From CAYONZ01 sp964405465 (lineage in GTDB: Bacteria; Bdellovibrionota; Bdellovibrionia; Bdellovibrionales; JAMPXM01), in NCBI GenBank assembly GCA_964405465.1, contig CAYONZ010000053.1, positions 1-21,321 of the forward strand: DNA of 21,321 nt, in the 5' to 3' direction. Below, in pieces: positions 13,068-19,438 of this stretch. A program made the position numbers and the translations under genes. Each line of letters opens with the position of its first letter. Within the stretch, counting starts at the first letter, position 1. A model generated the notes under the pieces. That model saw only the letters and a program-made list of their open reading frames with translations, did no database searches and was not told the DNA's origin.

Positions 13068-14223
13068 TTTTGCAAATCTTGCGTATTCTTCCGGAAAAAC
13101 TATTTTCCAAAATGAAGAGTGGCTTCAGCAAAACTTAGAGTTTTTCCATGCATTAGAATTGAAATCGATTTTGCCTGCGGCTGAAATGCATCCAGCAAGA
13201 AAAATCTTAAGTGAGCTTGGTTCCGAGGAGTTGCTCTCAATGACCTCGGAGCAGGTTTGGATTGGGAGCGAAAGTTATATTCTGACCAAAAAAAAATCTG
13301 CCTTTTATGGTGATTCTCAAAGTGTTTTGCCAGCGGTAGACTATCTTGTCTATCATCGCAGTGATTGGGATCGGTTTCTTTCGCATTATGGTATTGAAAC
13401 TAGGCGAGGGCAAACTGTTGGTTGTGCCTATCGTGAAGATGGACTTTGTTGGGTCAAGTCGTACTCTCAAGAAAAGAAAATGCGTTGGACCTTTGGTGTT
13501 TTGTTTTTTTTGGCAATCAGTCTCATCGCCTTTTGTGTCGTGCAGATTGTTCGACATATAAAAGATCAAAATCTGCAAGAGGAGAGAAAGAGATTCGCAC
13601 TTCAGGCACTGACCCATGAACTACGCACGCCATTGGCTAGCTTGGTGGTCTCGTCAGAGCAGCTGCTCAATGATTTTGATATGCTTCCTGTGTTTTCCAA
13701 GGAACCATTTTTGCGTATGGTTGACGACGTTCAGCGGCTCACACGAGTTGCGGAATCGAGTAGAAACTACTTAAAAGTTGGCGATGCCAAGGGCATTGTT
13801 TCATTTAATTTTGTAAAAGTGCCCTCAATCAATGAGTTTGTGACTTCGGTTCTGGCTAGATATTCTGACGAGATAACGATGCAAGAACTTGAACAAGATC
13901 AGCCGTACATTTTGGATCAATATTGGGTTGGTGTCTGCCTTCAAAATCTTGTGCAAAATGCACTTCAACATGGAGTTAAGCCGGTCGTCGTAAGAGTGTT
14001 TAAAAAAGGCACAACTCTCGTTTTCTCTGTTTCTGATTCTGGAAAAACTGAAGAGTCAGATTTGAAAGATGTTTTAAAACCATTTTTCAAGCGACCAAAG
14101 AGCTCGGGTCTGGGACTTGGACTTACAATTGTACAAACAGTGATGACGGCGATGGGTTCAAAACTCAAAATTTCTTCCAGCCCCACCCGGTTCGAGTTAT
14201 GGATTGAAGGTACTCATGAGTAA
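12973..14223 (+). CDS. Sensor histidine kinase, VxrA-like layout
   Basis: Read from ATG 12973 the protein has 416 residues: a sensor region (about 14-170, with ADYLVYHRSDWDRFLSHYGIETRRGQTVGCAYREDGLCWVKSYS), one transmembrane helix (173-195), a DHp helix with the H-box ALTHELRTPLASL (His215), and a catalytic domain with N-box NLVQNALQHG (325-334), DSG (355-357) and GLGLGLTIV (379-387). It autophosphorylates His215 and passes phosphate to the regulator that follows. The sensor region, with its paired cysteines and 'W-x-x-F' block, recalls the DUF3404 domain of Vibrio VxrA, a cell-wall stress sensor; that match is from memory and moderate. A signal peptide in another frame (12933) suggests the N-terminus is frameshifted. 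The gene overlaps the regulator by eight bases. Confidence 0.85.
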   Translation: MKTWIKFICKQNRMLPRDFFAKPPFMAPTGVSFANLAYSSGKTIFQNEEWLQQNLEFFHALELKSILPAAEMHPARKILSELGSEELLSMTSEQVWIGSESYILTKKKSAFYGDSQSVLPAVDYLVYHRSDWDRFLSHYGIETRRGQTVGCAYREDGLCWVKSYSQEKKMRWTFGVLFFLAISLIAFCVVQIVRHIKDQNLQEERKRFALQALTHELRTPLASLVVSSEQLLNDFDMLPVFSKEPFLRMVDDVQRLTRVAESSRNYLKVGDAKGIVSFNFVKVPSINEFVTSVLARYSDEITMQELEQDQPYILDQYWVGVCLQNLVQNALQHGVKPVVVRVFKKGTTLVFSVSDSGKTEESDLKDVLKPFFKRPKSSGLGLGLTIVQTVMTAMGSKLKISSSPTRFELWIEGTHE

Positions 14224-14884
14224 ACGAGTTTTGCTTGTCGAAGATGATTTGAATTTGGCGAAATCTTTGACTGAATATCTGGCGAGTGAAGCCTATTTGG
14301 TGGTGACTGCAAGCAGCCGGGCTTCTGCCAGAAAGGCGATGAGTTCTAACCCAGAGATTATCATTTTAGATTGGATGCTACCGGATGGTCAGGGGCTAGA
14401 TTTTTTAAAGGAGCTGAGAATTGCAGGTTGTAAAGTTCCAATCATTCTATTAACGGCTCGAAACGAACTTGTTGATAAAGTTTTGGGATTGGAATCAGGA
14501 GCCGATGACTATCTAACAAAACCATTTGAACCCCGCGAGCTCGTGACAAGAATGCGAGTTCGTTTGCGTGAGATTTTAGCTCCCGCTCCGACAAAAATTC
14601 ATCTTGCCGATCTTGAGCTCGAATATGAAATGCGGATTGTCTACTATAAAGGCGAGGCATTGGATCTTACGAAGTTAGAATTCGATTTGCTGAAGCTGTT
14701 GATGGAAAATCCTGGTCGTGTATTTACCCGCGAGGCAATTCTAAATAAGGTTTGGGGTTTCGAAAATTTTCCGACGACAAGGACTGTTGATAATCACATT
14801 GTTCAACTCAGGCAAAAGACCATGCCAGATTTATTTGAAACTGTTCGTGGTGTTGGTTACCGATTGGTGGCGACCAAGAAATGA
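14216..14884 (+). CDS. OmpR-family response regulator
   Basis: The 222-residue protein has a receiver domain (VLLVEDDLNLAKSL with Asp10-Asp11, phospho-acceptor Asp52 in IIILDWMLPDGQG, Thr/Ser in LLTAR, and Lys in YLTKPFEPRELVTRM) and a C-terminal winged helix (LDLTKLEFDLLKLLMENPGRVFTREAILNKVWGF...TRTVDNHIVQLRQK..VRGVGYRL). It is the cognate partner of the preceding kinase and should bind tandem DNA repeats when phosphorylated. ATG 14216 has GAAGG five bases upstream and lies within the kinase's last codons, so the two are coupled. An in-frame start at 14204 lacks an SD. Confidence 0.92.
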   Translation: MSKRVLLVEDDLNLAKSLTEYLASEAYLVVTASSRASARKAMSSNPEIIILDWMLPDGQGLDFLKELRIAGCKVPIILLTARNELVDKVLGLESGADDYLTKPFEPRELVTRMRVRLREILAPAPTKIHLADLELEYEMRIVYYKGEALDLTKLEFDLLKLLMENPGRVFTREAILNKVWGFENFPTTRTVDNHIVQLRQKTMPDLFETVRGVGYRLVATKK

Positions 14885-14978
14885 CATTCTTCTTACACTG
14901 TGGTGACAAAGCCGACCGAAATTTTGCGCAGACTCTTGAGGGAGGACAAATCAACCAACCCCTCCCAGGAGAAATTAT

Positions 14979-16052
14979 ATGAAACGATTAATTGTAGGAC
15001 TGATTTTGGTATTTGCATGCAGTGGACAAACACAACCCATGTGTGCACCTGCTTTACCAAGTGATGTTTGCAAATTTGAAACAAAGGTTTTTACCGAAAC
15101 CGATTTTAAAAACACCAGTGCCCTTAGGCAAATTATGGTTGAGTTTAAAATGCTTTTCATGGCGCATGCAAAGGACTCAACATTTATTCGAGATCACATA
15201 CTCACGCTTGGTGATCAAATTGTCGAAGAATCTTACAATCTGCGAGCACCTAAGCACATTATCGCTTCTGCAGATGGCAAAGAAAATCTGCTTAAAATGT
15301 TAGGCCGACTGAGGGCGTGGGAGAAAAAAAATGGACAGATCCTTCCGCTAGATTGGCAGGCTCCTGATGGTTTGCTTATCGGAGTTGCGGCGTTAGATCG
15401 TTCATATGATATTTCAACTGATAAGCTTCGATATGGCATTTCATTTTTTGCGCCGCTCACTCACGCACTGGAAGTAGAGCAATTTAAAATTTCGCAATTT
15501 GGCGGTTCAGTGGTCATCGATAGGTCAGCTGGAATTGGAAGTTGGGATGAGGGCCGTTTACCATACATGGATTATCATTTTTTTAGTGCAAGCAGCATCG
15601 ATCAAGATGCTCCCATGGCAGATGGGCTCTATTTGATATCGATGAAAGTGAAAGGACAAAAGACTGTTGACGGTTGGTTTTTCCTTCATGGAACCTCTGG
15701 AACCAGCCCCGCAATTCAGGCGCCTCAGGTAAATGAAGTTTTTCATGTCGGCAATCCGACCTTTCGATTTCAAGATTTTAGATCTGGTTCTATTTTGCCA
15801 TCGGATAGCAGAAAGATCTCGCTTTCGGTTTTTCATGAGGGAAACAACAGCAAGATTTGGGGTAGTTCTGTTATAAATTCCAAAAACAAAATATCGATGA
15901 CCGTGGGCCGAGAGACCAACCAAGTGGGAGTCATGAGTTTGAACCCTGGGCTTTATCGGTTGAATTTAGCATTCGAGGAGCGAAGCTACTTTGGCGAACT
16001 TACTATTGGTCGATTCATGAGGACCACCATTCCATTTCGTATAGCGAAATAG
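14979..16052 (+). CDS. Exported protein linked to the two-component system
   Basis: The 357-residue protein begins with an export signal (MKRLIVGLILVFACSGQ; the Cys in VFAC could make it a lipoprotein, but Phe at -2 is atypical). It has Cys pairs just after the signal (MCAPALPSDVCKF), a helical N-terminal part, a central LRYGISFFAPLTHALEVEQFKISQFGGSVVIDR, GLYLISMKVKGQKTVDGWFFLHG, and a C-terminal beta-rich part (GLYRLNLAFEERSYFGELTI). In Vibrio, vxrAB is followed by vxrC, an exported DUF2861 protein; the position, and possibly the paired Gly-x-Tyr-x-(Leu/Val) strands, suggest a counterpart, but I cannot verify homology. ATG 14979 has AGGAG at 14967-14971, seven bases upstream. It begins 95 bases after the regulator gene and is likely in its regulon. 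Confidence 0.7.
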   Translation: MKRLIVGLILVFACSGQTQPMCAPALPSDVCKFETKVFTETDFKNTSALRQIMVEFKMLFMAHAKDSTFIRDHILTLGDQIVEESYNLRAPKHIIASADGKENLLKMLGRLRAWEKKNGQILPLDWQAPDGLLIGVAALDRSYDISTDKLRYGISFFAPLTHALEVEQFKISQFGGSVVIDRSAGIGSWDEGRLPYMDYHFFSASSIDQDAPMADGLYLISMKVKGQKTVDGWFFLHGTSGTSPAIQAPQVNEVFHVGNPTFRFQDFRSGSILPSDSRKISLSVFHEGNNSKIWGSSVINSKNKISMTVGRETNQVGVMSLNPGLYRLNLAFEERSYFGELTIGRFMRTTIPFRIAK

Positions 16053-16172
16053 CTATGGCATCGATGTGGCGGCCCGACACCTGAAAATCTCTTGTGAAGA
16101 ATCAGATTGGTGTTGGTCGCGTCACCAAGCTGGTGTTAAAGGTTGGGAACCGAAAAAAAATTAGAGGATTTT

Positions 16173-16457
16173 ATGAAAAAGGCAAAGACAGCGTCAGAGG
16201 CATTCGAGCTTGAGCAGATTCCCAATGTTGGTAAGGCGGTTGCCGAAGATTTGCGAATCTTAGGAATCACTCGACCTGCGCAACTTACCGGTAAAGATGG
16301 CTTAGTGCTTTATCACCAACTCAATAAAAAAACTGGAGTTCGCCATGACCCATGTATGGCGGATACTTTGATGGCCGCCGTAGATTTTATGAACGGTGGT
16401 AAGCCGAGGCCTTGGTGGGAATTTACAGCAAAACGAAAAGCAGCTCTCAAGGATTAA
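16173..16457 (+). CDS. Helix-hairpin-helix Cdd1-like ('mitomycin resistance') protein
   Basis: The 94-residue protein carries FELEQIPNVGKAVAEDLRILGITRPAQLTGKDGLVLYHQLNKKTGVRHDPCMADTLMAAVDFMNGGKPRPWWEFTAKRK. 'IPNVGKAVAEDLRxLGI' is a helix-hairpin-helix, and the 'DPCxxD' and 'PWWxFTxxRK' blocks identify the Cdd1 / pathogenicity-locus family (PF11731), often named mitomycin resistance protein. A DNA-binding role is implied by the motif; the biological function is not established. ATG 16173 has AGAGGA five bases upstream; an upstream in-frame TTG at 16143 would add ten residues without an SD. It is flanked by gaps and probably monocistronic. Confidence 0.85.
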   Translation: MKKAKTASEAFELEQIPNVGKAVAEDLRILGITRPAQLTGKDGLVLYHQLNKKTGVRHDPCMADTLMAAVDFMNGGKPRPWWEFTAKRKAALKD

Positions 16458-16526
16458 TGGGATAACCGAATTCGGCAAAAGAATGCGTAATTCTATATGC
16501 ACGAAAATAATGGCCCCACGATGAAA

Positions 16527-16555
16527 TTGACAAGCACCGTAGCGATTTATAGCTT
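16527..16555 (+). promoter_or_regulatory. Candidate promoter for the VOC gene
   Basis: A perfect TTGACA lies at 16527-16532. Downstream are overlapping -10 candidates: TATAGC (16548, 15-base spacer) and TAGCTT (16550, 17-base spacer). The transcript would begin just before the SD at 16568. Confidence 0.4.
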
Positions 16556-16579
16556 TAACAAAAAAACAAGGAGCATTTG

Positions 16580-16963
16580 ATGATTGATCATACTGGAGTG
16601 ATAGTGAGTGATTACAAAAAAAGTAAATTGTTCTACGAAAATGCACTAAAGGCGATCGGCTATAAAATGCTAATCGAAGTTCCAACTCAATACACTGACG
16701 GTGCGGGCGTATGTGGGTTCGGTGAACCCCCGAAACCAGACTTTTGGATTTCTGAGGGTACTCCCAATAAACCACACGTACATGTCGCGTTTCGCGTAGA
16801 TAGTCAAAAGAAGGTCGACGAGTTTTATCAAGCCGCGATCGCTGCAGGTGGCAGAGATAACGGCAAACCTGGACCGCGCCCTCATTATCACGAAAAATAC
16901 TATGGGGCTTTTGTCTTGGATCCAGATGGCCACAATATCGAAGCGGTTTTTCACGGAGTTTAA
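16580..16963 (+). CDS. VOC-family (glyoxalase/bleomycin-resistance fold) protein
   Basis: The 127-residue single-domain protein has the two beta-alpha-beta-beta-beta modules of the vicinal oxygen chelate fold: IDHTGVIVSDYKKSKLFYENALKAIGYKM with His4, and HVHVAFRVDSQKKVDEFYQAAIAAGG, then YYGAFVLDPDGHNIEAVFH with the terminal Asp-Pro-Asp-Gly-His and Glu. His and Glu at these places bind a divalent metal in family members. The subgroup (FYxxAL..LGY; GGxDNGxPGxRPHYHxxYYGAFVxDPDGHNIEAVxH) is common and usually uncharacterised. ATG 16580 has AAGGAG at 16568-16573, six bases upstream. It has its own promoter candidate and stands alone. Confidence 0.88.
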   Translation: MIDHTGVIVSDYKKSKLFYENALKAIGYKMLIEVPTQYTDGAGVCGFGEPPKPDFWISEGTPNKPHVHVAFRVDSQKKVDEFYQAAIAAGGRDNGKPGPRPHYHEKYYGAFVLDPDGHNIEAVFHGV

Positions 16964-16978
16964 TTTACCATTTAACGC

Positions 16979-17010
16979 AAAAAAACGGGCCGAGTTTTCG
17001 ACTGGGCCCG
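16979..17010 (-). terminator. Intrinsic terminator facing the minus strand, without a minus-strand gene
   Basis: CGGGCC...GGCCCG (six base pairs, then a G/G mismatch and AGT/ACT around TTTCG) is preceded on the + strand by A7 (16979-16985), so minus-strand RNA would show the hairpin followed by U7. No minus-strand gene lies to the right. For the VOC gene the hairpin may still act as a transcript end. Confidence 0.45.
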
Positions 17011-17012
17011 AT

Positions 17013-17177
17013 GATGCTCTTGCTGTGCATCTCTTAAGAGTGGTACAAAACGGAAAAAAATTTTGCGTACTTTATACTGACTCTACAAATGGGACATCCA
17101 ATAAAATCTATCAGGATATAGGATATAAAATAATCGGCGGTTCAAAATTTATTGTTTTTGAGGACTCCAATGTATAA
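17013..17177 (+). pseudogene. C-terminal remnant of a GNAT acetyltransferase
   Basis: The frame reads ALAVHLLRVVQNGKKFCVLYTD, then STNGTSNKIYQDIGYKIIGG and FIVFEDSNV. 'CVLYTDxxNxTSNKIYQxIGY' is the well-known end of one GNAT group, covering the last strand-helix-strand. The upstream acetyl-CoA-binding part is missing; the frame simply runs back into the VOC gene. It overlaps the next gene by eight bases, so the old gene arrangement (acetyltransferase then paiB-like) is preserved. Its 5' boundary coincides with the hairpin at 16979-17010. Confidence 0.6.
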
Positions 17178-17811
17178 TCCACCAGTATTCAAATCAGCAG
17201 ATGTCGATGAGGCGCTCAGCCTGATGGATGCAAATTCCTTTGCTACGGTGATTACCGTAGTTGATGGAGATCCAGTTATTTCCCATCTTCCACTTGTCGT
17301 TAAGCTGGAAGGAGACTCAATAAATCTGATTGGCCATTTGGCGCGCATGAACCCACATTGGAAATCATTTTCAAAAGATCAAAATAGTTCCAATGTAACG
17401 GTCGTTTTCCAGGGGGCGCACACCTACATTTCACCCGAATGGTACACCAAAAATGATGTTCCCACATGGAACTACTCCACAGTTCATGTGAAAGGAAAAA
17501 TCGAACTCATCGAAGATTATGCCGGTATTGTCGAGTGTCTCAAAGATTTGTCCCATCATGTGGAAAAACATTGGCCAAGCGGATGGCAGTTTCAAATTCC
17601 CGAAGACCTAGAGGGGGAGGCCTTGTCGAAGCACATAGTGGCTTTCAGAATCAAAGTGCATGAGTTCGATTTTAAAAAGAAATTGAGTCAGAATCGATCT
17701 TTAGAAGATCGCTCAGGCGTCATGCTGGGACTAGAGACGAGATCAGACGAAAATAGTCGCCTGGTTTTACGGGAAATGAAAAAGAATGAAGAATCAAAGC
17801 GGCGCTCTTAG
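17170..17811 (+). CDS. paiB: PaiB-family FMN-binding regulator-like protein
   Basis: The 213-residue protein matches the PaiB / FMN_bind_2 family (PF04299) along its length: MYNPPVFKSADVDEALSLMDANSFATVITV, SHLPLVVKLEGDSINLIGHLARMNPHWKSF, VVFQGAHTYISPEWYTKNDVPTWNYSTVHVKGKIELI, then a terminal KLSQNRSLEDRSGVMLGLE. The fold is a split-barrel flavin-binding domain. In Bacillus subtilis PaiB is encoded after an acetyltransferase (PaiA) and was described as a negative regulator of protease production and sporulation; the biochemical activity is uncertain. ATG 17170 has GAGGA five bases upstream. A GNAT tail remnant immediately upstream suggests a former paiA-paiB-like pair, although the remnant is not clearly PaiA. 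The last 20 residues are very charged. Confidence 0.87.
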   Translation: MYNPPVFKSADVDEALSLMDANSFATVITVVDGDPVISHLPLVVKLEGDSINLIGHLARMNPHWKSFSKDQNSSNVTVVFQGAHTYISPEWYTKNDVPTWNYSTVHVKGKIELIEDYAGIVECLKDLSHHVEKHWPSGWQFQIPEDLEGEALSKHIVAFRIKVHEFDFKKKLSQNRSLEDRSGVMLGLETRSDENSRLVLREMKKNEESKRRS

Positions 17812-17901
17812 TTAACTCAGTCCCGAGGATATTCAAAGCTTGTCAGAACTCATTGGTCAGTTTAGTGTTGTACAAATAAATAATATTTATGGAGCACTAA
17901 C

Positions 17902-18702
17902 ATGGATCAATTTTTCACTGATCAAAGACTGCTCTTTCCCCCAGTGGCACGGGCGGCGTATTCGGATCGAACAGCATGGATTATGGCGGAATGTTCGCGT
18001 GTGGCCTATGTTTCCTTTGAAGATGATCTTGGCGCTCTCAAACAGGCATTGACTGCCGGTGAATTTGAACTTGTAGCAACATTCAACAAACAGGGTACTC
18101 AGGCTTTTTTAGCTATGCGCGATGACATGGCTATTTTATCTTTTCGGGGTACTGAAAAAAGCAGCGACGATATCGTCACTGATATGAATTTAAAGTTTAC
18201 CGAAACTCGGATGGGTAAAGTTCATCAAGGGTTTCATTTAGCTTATCAGGAAGTGCACAAAGAGATTGAGTCTGCGGTCGACAAAATCAAAGATCGACCA
18301 ATATATATAACCGGACATTCCTTAGGAGCCGCATTGGCCACAATCGCGACTTGGTATTTGGATAGAGACAATCTCGCGGCCTGTTACACGTTTGGCTCAC
18401 CCCGAGTTGGCGATAGACATCTTGATATGAAAATCAAAACACCTGTTTACCGCGTAGTGAATGATGCAGATATTGTGACAAATCTTCCGATGGTGTCACT
18501 GCGCTATGAGCACGTGGGCAGCCTCTATTATCTAACTGAAGATGGCGACCTTGTTCGTTCTCCGTCTTTTGTGAGCTCATCGCGACAATTTGTTAAGGTG
18601 GTGATTTTTCGAATGATCGGTACCATTGAAAACCATTTCATCGCAAACTATTGTAAAAAATTAAAAAAGATTGCGGCGAAAAGAAATCCAAAAAAATCTT
18701 GA
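17902..18702 (+). CDS. Lipase class 3 family alpha/beta hydrolase
   Basis: The 266-residue protein contains the class 3 lipase core (PF01764): AILSFRGTEKSSDDIVTDMNLKF, GKVHQGFHLAYQEV, then IYITGHSLGAALATIATWYL with the nucleophile Ser140 in GHSLG, YTFGSPRVGD, and VYRVVNDADIVTNLP with Asp190. The third triad member is probably His245 in ENHFIANY. The fungal lipase-like family cleaves ester bonds in acylglycerols or phospholipids. No signal peptide is visible, so the enzyme acts in the cytoplasm or leaves by another route; the lysine-rich C-terminus (KKLKKIAAKRNPKKS) could favour contact with anionic membranes. ATG 17902 has GGAG at 17891-17894, seven bases upstream. For a predatory bacterium it could act on prey lipids, but that is speculation. 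Confidence 0.85.
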   Translation: MDQFFTDQRLLFPPVARAAYSDRTAWIMAECSRVAYVSFEDDLGALKQALTAGEFELVATFNKQGTQAFLAMRDDMAILSFRGTEKSSDDIVTDMNLKFTETRMGKVHQGFHLAYQEVHKEIESAVDKIKDRPIYITGHSLGAALATIATWYLDRDNLAACYTFGSPRVGDRHLDMKIKTPVYRVVNDADIVTNLPMVSLRYEHVGSLYYLTEDGDLVRSPSFVSSSRQFVKVVIFRMIGTIENHFIANYCKKLKKIAAKRNPKKS

Positions 18703-18748
18703 GAGTTTACCAGTAGAAGTCAGTTGGCAAAGGTATTATGGTAAATTC
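18703..18748 (+). repeat. Inverted repeat after the lipase gene
   Basis: GAGTTTACCA (18703-18712) and TGGTAAATTC (18739-18748) match over 9 of 10 positions around a 26-base loop, directly after the lipase stop. No T tract follows. It may be an RNA structure between the lipase and DUF1801 genes or an operator for the latter. Confidence 0.3.
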
Positions 18749-18771
18749 AGGCCATCGAAAGGTAATGCTAG

Positions 18772-19221
18772 ATGAAAAAAACAAAAGCAAAAAAGAAAAT
18801 CGCCAAAAAATCTTCAACCAGGTTAAGTGCGAGAAAAGGTACAAACACCAAGGTAAAAGGCACTACTGAAAAAGGGAAGAAAGATGCCGATTTGAACGCT
18901 TGGCAGAAGGAGAGACTTGCCGAAATACGAACTCTCATTATGCAAGCGCATCCAAATATAGTCGAAGAAACAAAGTGGCGTGGCGTGCCTGTGTGGTCAT
19001 GTGACGGAATCATCTGTACTGGAGAGACCTACAAACAAGTGGTTAAAATGACCTTTGCCAAGGGAGCGCATCTAGCTGATCCCTCTGGTCTGTTCAATTC
19101 GAGTCTTGAGGGCAACACGCGAAGGGCTATTGACTTTCGTGAGGGTGACAAAATCGATAAAAAATCATTGAAGGCCCTTGTTTTAGCCGCAGTGAAATTG
19201 AACGCATCTTCGAAAAAATGA
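18772..19221 (+). CDS. DUF1801-family protein with a basic histone-like N-terminal tail
   Basis: The 149-residue protein has a Lys/Ala/Thr-rich tail over residues 1-40 (KKTKAKKKIAKKSSTRLSARK, about half basic) followed by a DUF1801 / YdhG-like domain: ERLAEIRTLIMQAHPNIVEETKWRGVPVWSCDGIICTGETYKQVVKMTFAKGAHLADPSGLFNSSLEGNTRRAIDFREGD. The core is a small alpha/beta domain (related to the Fe-S-assembly-like 'YdhG' fold) of unknown function. The tail resembles histone H1-like or HU-type extensions and suggests nucleic-acid binding; this is inference from composition. ATG 18772 follows an AAAGG about eight bases upstream. The two genes to the left have the same direction but are separated by gaps, so cotranscription is possible but unproven. 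Confidence 0.82.
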   Translation: MKKTKAKKKIAKKSSTRLSARKGTNTKVKGTTEKGKKDADLNAWQKERLAEIRTLIMQAHPNIVEETKWRGVPVWSCDGIICTGETYKQVVKMTFAKGAHLADPSGLFNSSLEGNTRRAIDFREGDKIDKKSLKALVLAAVKLNASSKK

Positions 19222-19264
19222 TGCAAATAAATCTCAACTGGCCGTTTGTTCTAGTGTTTAGGTC

Positions 19265-19438
19265 TTAGTTTTTTTTGTGTCGGATATAAATTGTTTTTTC
19301 AACTCGGGCGATAATTTGTTGATTGAGGTCAAAAACGTCCACCGGCAAAGTAACGGTAAATTTTTTGCCGTCTTTGGTTTTATCTGATGATTCCTCTAGA
19401 GTTCTTCGATAAATATTTTTTCGGTCACTTTCCAGAAC
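19265..19438 (-). pseudogene. Orphan coding-like segment overlapping the helicase end
   Basis: On the minus strand an open frame, different from the helicase frame, runs from after a stop near 19439 to TAA at 19265. Its last part reads DGKKFTVTLPVDVFDLNQQI, then IARVEKTIYIRHKKN, which has the strand periodicity and charge pattern of real coding sequence. There is no good start: an AGAGGA SD-like site lies near the helicase stop, but no ATG follows. It could be the tail of a decayed gene (the pattern recalls C-terminal strands of hot-dog thioesterases) or the true helicase C-terminus after a frameshift. Confidence 0.35.
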
